Positions 9,985 to 18,708 are shown, numbered from the stretch's first letter. The stretch is 27,194 bases of DNA from Roridomyces roridus (GCA_029378245.1 JARKIF010000339.1:1-27194); one strand, 5' to 3'. Notes: generated by a model from the letters alone, not told the origin. Made by a program: numbers and translations.

Positions 9985-10140
9985 ATGGGGTGAGCATCAT
10001 GCATTTGGACATGTCTGATGAAACCCAGTAGCCTTCCAAAAAGCGACTCGTGAGCCGGGGCAGTGGGGATGACGCCCACTGACTCTGGAAATTTACCTGT
10101 TGAGTCCGAAAAGGCTGTGTGTAGACTCTGGTGCCGCAGA
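9985..10140. repeat. degenerate direct repeat Y, copy 2
   Basis: Second copy of Y, directly after Z1. A shorter third trace follows Z2 at about 10740-10785. This indicates that the ancestral unit order was Z-Y-X. Confidence 0.65.
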
Positions 10141-10194
10141 AGGTATTAGGCGCCGTGAAATGAGCTAATATAAGTTCCAGAAGCTGATGGGATC

Positions 10195-10740
10195 AACCAT
10201 CTGGAGTCAGGAGCCGTGGGTGGGCTTCTGGACCCAGTGGAAGCTGCGACTTTAAACAATTTACAAGTTAGGTCGAAAGCTTGGCACTGGGGGACTGTGG
10301 AGGGTATTTTTGGAAGGTGGGAGGTTGAATCAAGGTAGAAGAGTGCATTGGCTGATGAGCGACGGCTCTGGCGACTCTGCAACGGGGAATACGGCAGCAA
10401 ATGTGTTGAGGGGAGGTGCATTTTTGGCGTGGGATTATTGATGGGGATGATGCAGAAAGGTCGGGTGATGAACTGGGTTGAAGAAATAAGGCCTGAAAAG
10501 AAGGTGGGACTTGGCTGCGGGCTGTTTTTGAACAAATCGGGAAAGTCCGTCTGGCTCGGGGTGCAGGCAGAGTGGATTCGCACGGGTCGGTGGGTGTTCG
10601 GAGGGTCATTTGGAGTCGACAAGATCAAGCTGGGAAGGTATTGGGATTCTCAGAGTCAGACGGTGGGCTCAGAGCTTGAAATTCATCGTACGGACTCAAC
10701 TCTTTGGCGAAAATGGAACCGTGGTTCAATTGAGGGTCTG
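10195..10740. repeat. degenerate direct repeat Z, copy 2
   Basis: Second copy of Z, followed by a remnant of Y and then X2, so this is the most complete Z-Y-X unit. Plus-strand open frames of up to 208 codons cross it and run into X2, but they have no domain signature and the frame is not conserved in Z1. Confidence 0.65.
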
Positions 10741-10787
10741 GGTATGATGGAGGAGAGTCAATTGGGACTGGCTGATGCATACAAGGG

Positions 10788-11271
10788 TGGTAGGCTTCAA
10801 ATGCGAGAGCCGAGTGCGGTACGGTGCAATATAGCAGTGGCGAATATTGTCTGTTTCCCAAGACTGGGATTGTATCCGCATTCCCTTGGTGTAGTCCAAC
10901 GACTCGGTCCACTATACGGACGATTATGCATACCTTTGATGGAAGACGCAGATCCAGCCGCGAGTGGCAGTTAGACGACGGTTTGGTCTGCACGTGAAGA
11001 AAGGCCTGGCGCGAACGAGGAGTGCAACTTCCCCCACGCGGCTTCGTCTGTGAATCGAAGGACTCGGAATCTGCCGTGAGCTAGCGGTCTTATTCCGCCG
11101 TGATTGGGGTCGACTGAGTGTTTCGCCCCACCTTGTCCGTCTGTGAGTGGCGGAGGGGCTTGGTGCTGAATTTCGGATCCGTCTGTGCCACTTGGCGCCA
11201 ATCCGCTCTCATTCTGGGTGAGGCTGGGAAAGAAAAAAACATCAGAATGTCCCTCCCAGGTAGGTATTAGC
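10788..11271. repeat. degenerate direct repeat X, copy 2, cut by the TIR element
   Basis: Full-length partner of X1. Its similarity to X1 stops at GGTATTAGCCC, exactly where the terminal inverted repeat of the 11272-15672 element begins. This supports the left border of that element independently of the inverted repeat itself. Confidence 0.85.
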
Positions 11272-11396
11272 CCTATATATCTTACCGGCACACTTGGGCC
11301 CAAGTGCCGCCTATATTTACCATCCTTTTCGCATTGTGCCGAACATATTTACAATGTGTTTTGTAAATAATATGTTTATTCGGCCGGAATGCCATG

Positions 11397-11605
11397 GCAT
11401 TTGGCCCGAATGCGGGTGGCTGTGCAGCATTTGGGCCAAATGACATCAATATCTGATGGCATTTGGGCCCAGTGATGGCATCTGGGCAAAATGCTGATGG
11501 CATTTGGGCCAAGTGATCGCATTTGGGCCAAGTGATCGCATTTGGGGCAATTGATCACATCAATGGCATTTGGGCCAAATGCTGATGGCATTTGGGGCAA
11601 ATGAT
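11397..11605. repeat. subterminal array of CATTTGGGCC modules
   Basis: About nine modules of the form GCATTTGGGCC followed by AAATG, AAGTG, CAGTG or similar. Several are near-perfect palindromes (CATTTGGGCCAAATG). Two adjacent 19-bp units are tandem here and three in the right TIR (near 15382-15440), the only length difference between the arms. Subterminal arrays of this kind are typical transposase-binding sites, which is an inference here. Confidence 0.85.
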
Positions 11606-11748
11606 GTGTTTGCCAGAGGTAAAATCCAACAGTGATCCACATAGTAGTCAATGTCCGGCCGCACATATATTCCCCCAACTTAGAGTACACACTGGATGTA
11701 ATATAACTGACCCATGATTGTGCATCAGTGATGTGATGATGTTCAGCA

Positions 11749-11756
11749 TATAAAAG
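11749..11756 (+). promoter_or_regulatory. TATA box in left TIR
   Basis: TATAAAAG lies 55 bp upstream of the ATG at 11812. That spacing would put a transcription start about 25 bp before the ATG. It is conserved in the right TIR and, as TATATAAG, in the internal TIR copy. Confidence 0.65.
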
Positions 11757-11811
11757 GCGGCTCTTGTCCAGATATTTCTTCCCACCCTCCTGATTTCCCC
11801 CACCATATTAA

Positions 11812-11998
11812 ATGGCCAGCACCGCGGTGAGACCAGAATCATATTTAGCTGTAAATGCTTAATATGGTTCTCATCACTCCATCTCAAGCTGCATATTAAC
11901 AATTTCCTCCCTGCCTAATATAGAACATGATGATGAGCATGCAATGGGATGTTGTTGATCCCGCTGGCGAAGGTATTAGTCTTCGCCACAGTTATTAA
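11812..11998 (+). CDS. TIR-driven mini-ORF (29 codons after splicing)
   Basis: The left TIR holds the same cassette as the right one: exon 1 ATGGCCAGCACCGCG (11812-11826), donor GTGAGA, a 97-bp intron and acceptor AATATAG ending at 11923. Exon 2 (11924-11998) stays in frame for 24 codons, beginning NMMMSMQWDVV, and ends at TAA. No family is recognisable. It may be the stump of a third gene lost by deletion, or chance sequence exposed by the TIR. The cassette is clear; whether the downstream codons matter is a guess. Confidence 0.4.
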
Positions 11999-12012
11999 TA
12001 TGTCTAGAGCAC

Positions 12013-12925
12013 TCACTGCTTGTCAGGGTCATGCGAGTTCAACCGTTGCAGAACAAGCTCGTCAGTCGCATCGATGAGGTTGGTTGCATATTGGAAATAT
12101 CCATGCACCAGAGGCGCAACCCACGCGAGCTCGTCGTCCTCTTTGGGAGTCGCCACCAGATTGCGGAGCTCCTCAATGCGCCCTTGATGGGGAAGCACAT
12201 CGAGATGCCATTTTGTGTACATCAGGAGCGGGCTGACCATGCGTGCGTTTGGCTCTTCCCCAGAGTGAACGGTCCTCCAGTCAAAGTTCTCGAGCTCTGT
12301 CAGAAAGATGTTGGTCGGAGCCGGGGGCGCTGGAGGATCGCAGGTGCGGAAATAGGACCTAGTTGATGGGTTGAACATCTGACCCTGGAAACCAGCTAGT
12401 GGTTTGCCCTTGTGTGCACTGCTCTTGAGATGGTTGGTCACAACCTTCTTGCTTGCAGTGTAGCCACACTCTCCGCAGCCAAAGAGGTTGCGCACAATGT
12501 TGAGTCCCGCATACGTGATGATGGGCTCCTGGGGAGCTTCATGAGCGGGATACTCGGAAGCGATGTTGCACGACACGGCCAGGGTCTCAATGAGCTCGCG
12601 GATCTCACGAGTGAGGACAAGATCAGGATGCTGCGGGTTGGATTGCAGATGTGCGGCGAGGTTGCTTGCATGCCAAGCAGACCCACAGCAAGTATAGAGA
12701 AAAAAGCGAGTGTTGATAGCAACGTTGAGCGCCTGCAGCTCAGGCAGAGTTATAAGCTCATTGTCAGGTCGCAGCGAAATAAAGTTGGGCGGGAGGTTTT
12801 TCTATATTAAAAACAGAGGTTCAGTTTAATATGTTCCTTGAGCAGGAGTCGAAGCGCACCTGCGAAATCATATTAAGCATTTTGCAGCCAAATATAATGG
12901 ACTTGCTCACCTCGTTAGTGGCCAT
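12013..12925 (-). CDS. C2H2 zinc-finger protein of a fungal repeat-associated family (DUF3505-like)
   Basis: Two exons give about 267 aa. Exon 1 (12911-12925) encodes only MATNE. Donor GTGAGC and acceptor TAATATAG bound a 109-bp intron (12802-12910), and exon 2 runs from 12801 to the TGA at 12013. Splicing is phase 0 and the joined frame is open throughout. Two finger-like clusters are visible: an imperfect YTCCGSAWHASNLAAHL near residue 40, and a classic C-x2-C-x11-H-x5-H at CGECGYTASKKVV about 75 residues later. This two-finger spacing resembles the DUF3505 domain, which in mushrooms often occurs in large repeat-linked proteins. The C-terminal half (ELRNLVATPKEDDELAW, LIDATDELVLQRLN) also looks like that family, and longer relatives would suggest the 3' end is cut. 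Its whole 5' end, including the start codon, lies in the internal TIR copy. Function, possibly DNA binding for the element, is inferred. Confidence 0.75.
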
Positions 12926-13098
12926 TTTGGAGCAGATGGTGGGGGGAAATCAGGAGGGTGGGAAAAAAAAATGTGCATTTGCTCGTCTTATATATGCTGG
13001 ATGCCATCACATCAACAATCAAGTATTTGGGACCAAATGGATTGAAAAAAGGCCATCAGATGTTGCACAGCCACAATATATATTATTCCAAAACAAGG
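12802..13098 (-). repeat. internal, diverged third copy of the TIR
   Basis: This shortened copy has the same orientation as the right TIR. Matching blocks, in order, are the TAATATAG acceptor end, CATATTAAGCATTT-type, CATTTTGG/ATGGCC start codon, GGGGAAATCAGGAGGGTGGGA, TATATGCTG (TATA box), CATCACATCA, CCATCAGAT, TGCACAGCCAC and ATTATT-CAAAACA. The array of CATTTGGGCC modules is largely deleted. It drifts strongly between these blocks, yet start codon, donor, acceptor and TATA are kept. Confidence 0.85.
12987..12994 (-). promoter_or_regulatory. TATA box of the zinc-finger gene (internal TIR copy)
   Basis: TATATAAG on the minus strand, 61 bp upstream of the exon 1 ATG. It is the positional equivalent of TATAAAAG in the two terminal TIRs. 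Confidence 0.55.
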
Positions 13099-13111
13099 TC
13101 TCTAATACCCA

Positions 13112-15113
13112 TCACGGGGCGATCCCATTGCCAGAGGAAGAGGCAGCTGGAGTGTCGTGACTCTGCAAGCTTGCGTTCCATTGGACGACTTTTGGATGAG
13201 CTTGAACCTGCGCCGTGTAAGACACTTTGCATCGCACCGCAGGAGACGCACCTTCTTGGGATCGAATCTCAGCACTTGCAAGCCATCCATGGAAGCAGCG
13301 CGCGAGAGAGCGACATAGGATTGTCCTGTAAATGTGTTCAGTCTACATCAAGCACAGTGTGAGGCACGGACCCTTCTCAAAAACACCGCCTGCCAATTTG
13401 TCTGCACATTTTGACAAGGCATGAGCAGATCACGCACCTAGATCAATTTTGACGCGCTGGATGGTCTGACCCTGGCTCTTGTGAATGGAAATCGCCCAAG
13501 CCAGAATGAGCGGAACCTGCATCCTACGCGCTTGGACTGCACCCTGCGTATCTTCGATGCGGAACTCGTCACGGATGAGCAGGACCACCTCTTCCTCTGA
13601 ACCATCCAAAGCGGGGAACGAGACCAGCGGGTACAGCTCGTCCCGCTTTTTTCCCGTGCTCTCTTGGTACAATGCGGCATCGGTGAGGAGCGGTGTGGTG
13701 CCGCTGCCGTCCATTATCACCCGTCTCACGGCTGTCGGCCCACTCTTGAGGGTATCGGTGTCCCCATCCACGTCCTGCAGCCGCCAAAACCCAAGCACTC
13801 TGCCCACGCTGCCGTTCACAAGCTTCTCATCGAGATTTTTGATCAGCATGACTTGAGCGCCAACCTTGAGCTCCAGCGTTTCCGGAGCCATCATGTTGTC
13901 GAGCAGCTTGCTACGTTTCTCAACGGGCGCCGATCCAGAGTCGCGTGCAGTGAAATTTGCGGTGGGGCTGTTGATCGAGGCCAGGCGTGTCGCGTTGGCC
14001 TTCTGGACCTCCTTCCGGAGGGCAAACAGTTCGGTGGGAAGAATGCCAGATGCATCGGATGGGAGAGGCCGGGACAGGGATTTGAAGGTGGTGGTCGCAG
14101 CGGGCGAGATGACACCAACACGGAGTTCATTGAGCAGAGCCACAAATTCTGTGGAGACATTGTGATATCGGCAAGAGATTCATGTTATTGTACCCACCGT
14201 CATCCTTCTGACGAAACACATGCTTCAATGTGAGAGTGTTTTGGATGCACTTCTTCCATTCTGCACACTCGAAAGCGAATACTGGCGTGGAGTTTTTGAC
14301 TACGGGGGGAAGCTGGAAAAAGTCGCCGGTGATGACAAGCTGGATTCCACCAAAAGGTTCCTTGTTCTTTCTCAAATGCTCGGCGATCTTGCAAATGCGT
14401 GTAAACAGCGGTCCGTCGACCATGGAAACCTCGTCGATGATGAGAACCTGGAGAGTGGTGAAGCCTCAGCCGGGAACCAAACACGTGAGCGCACCTTGGT
14501 TTTTGTCCGTCGCTGGAGAGCAGGTTTGCATTTTTTTTATGCTGCTAATTTGGAGCTCAAAATTGGTGCCAGTGGGTGAGACAGCGCCCCAGGCGTGGAG
14601 TGTCATTCCTGTTGCGCGTTAACATGTATCAAAGGTGTTTGGTATGCTTTTTCACCGGATATGTTGGCGGCAGCCATTCCAGTGCTCGCCGTCACTGACA
14701 CTGCACCGGGAGTCTTGCCGTATTTTTTCTTGAGAGCGGCAATGATGGCTCTGAGCAACAGCGACTTTCCCGTCCCCGCGCTGCCGGTAAAGAAGATGTT
14801 CTTCTGTTCCTCGACAACCCAGCGTAGAATGGCGGTCTGCTCGGGGTTCAGAGAGACCATCTGTCGGTCATCATCGTCGGGGGTGGAGCTGGCAGGTGCA
14901 AGTACTTGAGGAGAGAAGAAGGAGTCAAGAGATCGTTGCTGTTTCGCGCCTTTGGCAGACGCAATGGCACTCTGCGACTTTCTCTTCTTGTTGACCGTGT
15001 TCTATATTAGGCAGGGAGGAAATTGTTAATATGCAGCTTGAGATGGAGTGATGAGAACCATATTAAGCATTTACAGCTAAATATGATTCTGGTCTCACCG
15101 CGGTGCTGGCCAT
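13112..15113 (-). CDS. PIF1-family DNA helicase, first exon inside the TIR
   Basis: PIF1 helicases are 5'-3' superfamily 1B enzymes acting at replication forks, G-quadruplexes and telomeres. Exons on the minus strand: 15099-15113, 14656-15001, 14495-14608, 14198-14447, 13438-14148, 13372-13389 (18 nt), 13252-13325 and 13112-13207. All introns are GT-AG, 97 bp for the first and 44-49 bp for the others. The product is about 540 aa: MASTA from the TIR, a KKRK nuclear-localisation-like run, a PCNA-interacting PIP motif QRSLDSFF (27-34), Walker A GSAGTGKS (78-85), Walker [11 protein letters not shown] (from 161), GDFFQLPP, a UvrD-like C-terminal region with [14 protein letters not shown], then [16 protein letters not shown]. 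An A8 run at 14531-14538 shifts exon 3 by one base relative to its neighbours; one base fewer would keep frame and family motifs. This may be a sequencing error or a recent mutation. No Rep domain is linked, which argues against a Helitron. Confidence 0.85.
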
Positions 15114-15672
15114 TTAATATGGTGGGGGAAATCAGGAGGGTGGGAAGAAATATCTGGACAAGAGCCGCCTTTTATATGCTGAACATCATCACATCACTGA
15201 TGCACAATCATGGGTCAGTTATATTACATCCAGTGTGTACTCTAAGTTGGGGGAATATATGTGCGGCCGGACATTGACTACTATGTGGATCACTGTTGGA
15301 TTTTACCTCTGGCAAACACATCATTTGCCCCAAATGCCATCAGCATTTGGCCCAAATGCCATTGATGTGATCAATTGCCCCAAATGCGATCACTTGGCCC
15401 AAATGCGATCACTTGGCCCAAATGCGATCACTTGGCCCAAATGCCATCAGCATTTTGCCCAGATGCCATCACTGGGCCCAAATGCCATCAGATATTGATG
15501 TCATTTGGCCCAAATGCTGCACAGCCACCCGCATTCGGGCCAAATGCCATGGCATTCCGGCCGAATAAACATATTATTTACAAAACACATTGTAAATATG
15601 TTCGGCACAATGCGAAAAGGATGGTAAATATAGGCGGCACTTGGGCCCAAGTGCGCCGGTAAGATATATAGG
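14998..15672 (-). repeat. right terminal inverted repeat
   Basis: Partner of 11272-11927. It contains exon 1 and nearly all of intron 1 of the PIF1 gene: the intron's AG (15002-15003) is three bases outside the inner TIR boundary at 14998. Its module array has one more 19-bp unit than the left arm. Confidence 0.95.
15169..15176 (-). promoter_or_regulatory. TATA box of the PIF1 gene (right TIR)
   Basis: TATAAAAG on the minus strand, 55 bp upstream of the ATG at 15113, identical in position and sequence to the left TIR. Confidence 0.65.
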
Positions 15673-15968
15673 CTACGCACCAACAAGAAAATGTGTGCTG
15701 CGCGATGCATGTGGGGACTCCACTTGTATTGTAACACCGTAGAAGAGTGAAGATCCGCGCATTAGCATTAGCGAAGCGCATCGCGAGGCATTACGTACTC
15801 AGATAGGCAGTCGAATTCACCTACAACTCGGACACTTGGCCCCGGTCAAAGAAACGGTGGCATTCATCGACGGATGGACCGTTTCTCACAAACTAAAGTG
15901 GTAAACCACTCGAGAGGATGGTTCCGTCAGATGGTGTAGTCGGATCCTGGTTAAAGTAAGTGTATGAA
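15673..15968. other. no gene seen
   Basis: Right flank of the TIR element. It does not continue repeat X, into which the left end is inserted, so the target site cannot be reconstructed from this side. No motif is recognised. Confidence 0.45.
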
Positions 15969-15970
15969 TA

Positions 15971-16224
15971 CTGTACTATTTCGACCGTAGGTTCACACCA
16001 TGTCACCCGTCACCTTACATGTTCACTGGGTTAGATGTTCATTCCTCGGCAATCACATCAAATTGCCATAAATGGGAATCCGGCAAGTGCCGGAGGATAA
16101 TTTTTTTTGCATTTTTACGCCTATCTGGGCCACAAAAGTTCGCCGTCACCGTCACTGGTAACAAATAGGTTCATTCACGACCCTCCGTCACCCGTCACCT
16201 GAACCTACGGTCGAAATAGTACAG
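15971..16224. mobile_element. MITE with 25-bp perfect TIRs and TA flanks (Tc1/mariner-like)
   Basis: Both ends share a perfect 25-bp inverted repeat beginning CTGTACTATTTCGACCGTAG (15971-15995 and 16200-16224). TA lies directly outside both ends (15969-15970 and 16225-16226), the target duplication of Tc1/mariner elements. Next to the TIRs are GTCACCCGTCACC motifs, also inverted, and inside is a small hairpin TCCGGCA/TGCCGGA. It has no coding capacity. Confidence 0.85.
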
Positions 16225-16226
16225 TA

Positions 16227-16498
16227 ACTACTATTCAAGCTTCTTTTGTAAGTGTCCGGAATGACCGTCCAGGATAGTACAGCCAAAGAACATATTGAGA
16301 ATTGGGCGCTACACAAAAATCGAGTGAAACACCGTTAAGAAATCCAAATCGGGCTTGGACCGACTTCGCGGGAGTCCGAAGCTGTGCATGATATCTCGGA
16401 TTTATCGGCTGCCCACCTCTTGCTGATCCCGATAGCTCCGATAGCCGGTTACGGAGCGCCCGAGAACCGGTCGTAGTGACGTGTCACGCCTTCCGCCA
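16227..16498. promoter_or_regulatory. upstream region of the FunK1 gene
   Basis: Unique sequence leading to the ATG at 16499. No clear TATA box was found. It is the presumptive promoter only because of its position. Confidence 0.35.
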
Positions 16499-18708
16499 AT
16501 GTCCACACCAGTGCTAAATCTCCCTCACAGCCCGCCTTCCACTCCCCCTCTCCCTGCACAACCCCCGGCTGCCAATAGTCTTGATACCCCTTCCCATCAG
16601 CGCCTGGCGTCATACGTGCAGTACTCGTCCAACAGTGGGCCTTACCAACAAGCCGCCTATGTCCAAGCGGCGTCCGAACTCGAAAACAAATTCATCTCTA
16701 CAAGTGCCGCCCGCTTTGTCGACTTCTATTTCCGTACGGATCCCGACACCGGCTCTCCACCGCAAGTGGACTATGCCGCTCTTTCTCTTGCTTCCCGATA
16801 CAAGAACGAGATCAAGATGTATGATCCGCTGGTACGCCGTTGAAGCCATTGAATATCCTCAACTGCAATATCTTATCGCGAGTAGATCGCAGCCCTGAAG
16901 CCCGCTGTTGCACAGAACTGGTCCTTCGTAAATACCTCAGCCCACCTCGATCCCGACTCTAAGTTTCTCCTGAACACGCCGGTGAAACCCGATATCGCTT
17001 TGTATGGGTCAACTCCCCCCTCGAACGATAACGTGTGTCGATCTTGTGATGCGGAACTTTTTATCGAGGTAAAAACCGATCCCGCCGACGACCCCTTCGA
17101 AGATACAGACAATGGAGTCGTCCCCAGGTCATCTGCGAGGGGAAGGGATACCAGGGGCCAAGTCATAACCTACCTGAATGCAATACAGGCGTCCCAGCTG
17201 CGTACGCACAGTTTCGGCGCTCTGATTATCGCCGACCGTTGCTGTCTGTTTCGCTTAACGAGAAGTGCGATGGAGGTTACGGAACTCTTCGATTATACCA
17301 CTTCGCCCCTCCTCGTGCAATTCCTCTGGCGTCTCTCCCACGCCCCCCCCCTGATGTGCGCGGCCTTGACACCACCTTCGAAAAGGTTACCGCTGGAGGT
17401 CAATGTGATTCGCGCCGAGCGCGGGAACTCATCGATGCCGTCGGGAAACCGCTCTGGAGCGTCACCATGGGCGACCACTCCTTTTATGTCTCACACCCCT
17501 TCACGCGTTCCCACCATCTCCCCGTCGGGCGCGGTACGCGCTGTTTCGTCGCGGTCGAGACCAAAACCGATCGGATCTGTCTTCTAAAAGACACTTGGCG
17601 AGTCGTGGGTTACCATCGCGAGGGAGAAGTCTATGCGCGGTTGAAAGAACAACAAGTGCAGAATATTCCGAATGTGATTGTTGCCAAAGACGTGGACGGT
17701 CTTCATCACCACTGCGGTGTTGATGACTATCCCCTTCTCTGGAGCAAATTCAAGGCGCAAGCGATTAGAGACCACCAGCACTATCGGCTGGTACTCGACG
17801 TTGTTGGACGGCCGTTGGTGGAATTCAAATCTACGCATGAGCTAGTGAAGTGTATGTTGGACACCCTTCAAGGTAAGCAAGCCCTCTCACGTATTGATAT
17901 TCTGTTCACTCAAGTCTGCAAGCGCACTCCGACGCTTGGACCAAAACTCGCGTCGAGCACCGAGATATTTCGGTTGGCAACATAATCCTCGTAGTCGACA
18001 ACGGGATGACCAGAGGGTTGTTAATCGATTGGGAACTATCTCGATACGAAAGCGACGGTGGCGCCAGGGCATACGAGCGTACAGTGCGTGTTTCCTCTCG
18101 GTTAAAACCGAGCCATTTCTAATTCATCTCAACAGGGCACCCGGCAGTTCATGTCTGCACGACTCTCCTCAGCCACCGAGCCGCAAGCACGCGAGTTGGC
18201 AGACGACCTTGAGTCCTTCCTCCTTGTATTGCTTTGGGTAGCGATCTCATACGCTCCCGGCACTATGACCGCGAAAGCGCGCGCCGACGAGCTCCAGGTC
18301 TTCGACAACGCGAATCCAGCTGCGAAACGGCGACTAATAAGCAGTGGAAAGAGCTCAGTCGCATATTTCAATCTCAGCTCGCCCCACTTCGAGCAACTTC
18401 TAGGGCAGCTCCTGGATGGATTCGAAGCCAGATATCGTGTGCGTCTCCGTCTAGATCCTGGCCCCCCCATCTCGACAGTTCACCTCGAGAGCCACGGCTG
18501 GATGTTGGAGATACTGCGGCAAGCTTTGGAGGATGAAACCTGGCGGGCACTAAAAGATGCTGGAGAGGCGCAGCCAGTAAAGAGGCCAGAGGTTACGGGG
18601 CTCAAGCGCAAATCTGAGATCCCGGAGTATGGGGAGATGCTCGAAGCGAGGCGTGAACAGGTGGGTACCGAGTATCGCAAGTCCCAGGAAGACGATGTCT
18701 TCACATAG
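16499..18708 (+). CDS. FunK1-type fungal protein kinase with N-terminal PD-(D/E)XK-like region
   Basis: This belongs to the fungal-specific kinase-like family expanded in mushrooms, whose substrates are mostly unknown. Exons: 16499-16831, 16886-17872, 17923-18083 and 18136-18708, with GT-AG introns of 54, 50 and 52 bp. The ATG at 16499 opens MSTPVLNLPHSPPSTPPLP. Residues 112-260 hold V-K-P-D (D147), then AELFIEVKTD (E172, K174) and RGQVITYLNAIQ, a pattern like the PD-(D/E)XK nuclease core. The kinase lobe has CLLKDTWR (ATP-binding Lys), EGEVYARL (helix C Glu), HRDISVGNIIL (453-463) and LIDWELS in place of DFG. Exon 4 has FMSARL and DDLESFLLVLLWVA, typical of FunK1, and ends in a charged tail. 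A C9 run at 17343-17351 breaks the frame by one base; with one more C the product would be about 684 aa. So it is either a sequencing error or a recently dead gene. Confidence 0.85.

Larger units (their letters stand above)
11272..11927 (+). repeat. left terminal inverted repeat
   Basis: Reverse complement of 14998-15672. From the outside inwards it holds a perfect 16-bp palindrome CACTTGGGCCCAAGTG (about 11291-11306), an array of GCATTTGGGCC modules (11397-11605), a TATA box, an ATG with a five-codon open exon, and a GT-AG intron that closes at 11923. Confidence 0.95.
11272..15672. mobile_element. 4.4-kb TIR element carrying a zinc-finger gene and a PIF1-family helicase
   Basis: Bounded by terminal inverted repeats of 656 bp (left) and 675 bp (right). 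They differ by one 19-bp tandem unit and very few base changes. Inside are, on the minus strand, a C2H2 zinc-finger gene and a PIF1-like helicase gene, with a third, diverged, shortened TIR copy between them. The outermost bases are CCTATATATCTTACCGG. No convincing target-site duplication was found (left flank GGTATTAGC, right flank CTACGCACC), so the superfamily is undetermined. No DDE transposase, tyrosine recombinase or Helitron Rep domain is seen, so it may be a non-autonomous or gene-capturing member. MuDR of maize is a known case of TIR-borne promoters. Here the TIR also provides a coding exon. Confidence 0.8.

Noticed and set aside
10348..10974. 208-codon plus-strand frame
   Set aside because: It crosses from repeat Z2 into X2, and the frame is not kept in the other copies.
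11965..11988. Hairpin TGGCGAAG/CTTCGCCA as a terminator or regulatory stem
   Set aside because: It lies inside the orphan mini-ORF, has only 8 bp of stem, and no poly-T or conserved context; a bacterial-style terminator is not expected in a fungus.
13112..15113. Helitron assignment because of the PIF1 helicase
   Set aside because: No Rep (HUH) domain, no Helitron-type hairpin or CTRR end, and the element has long TIRs.
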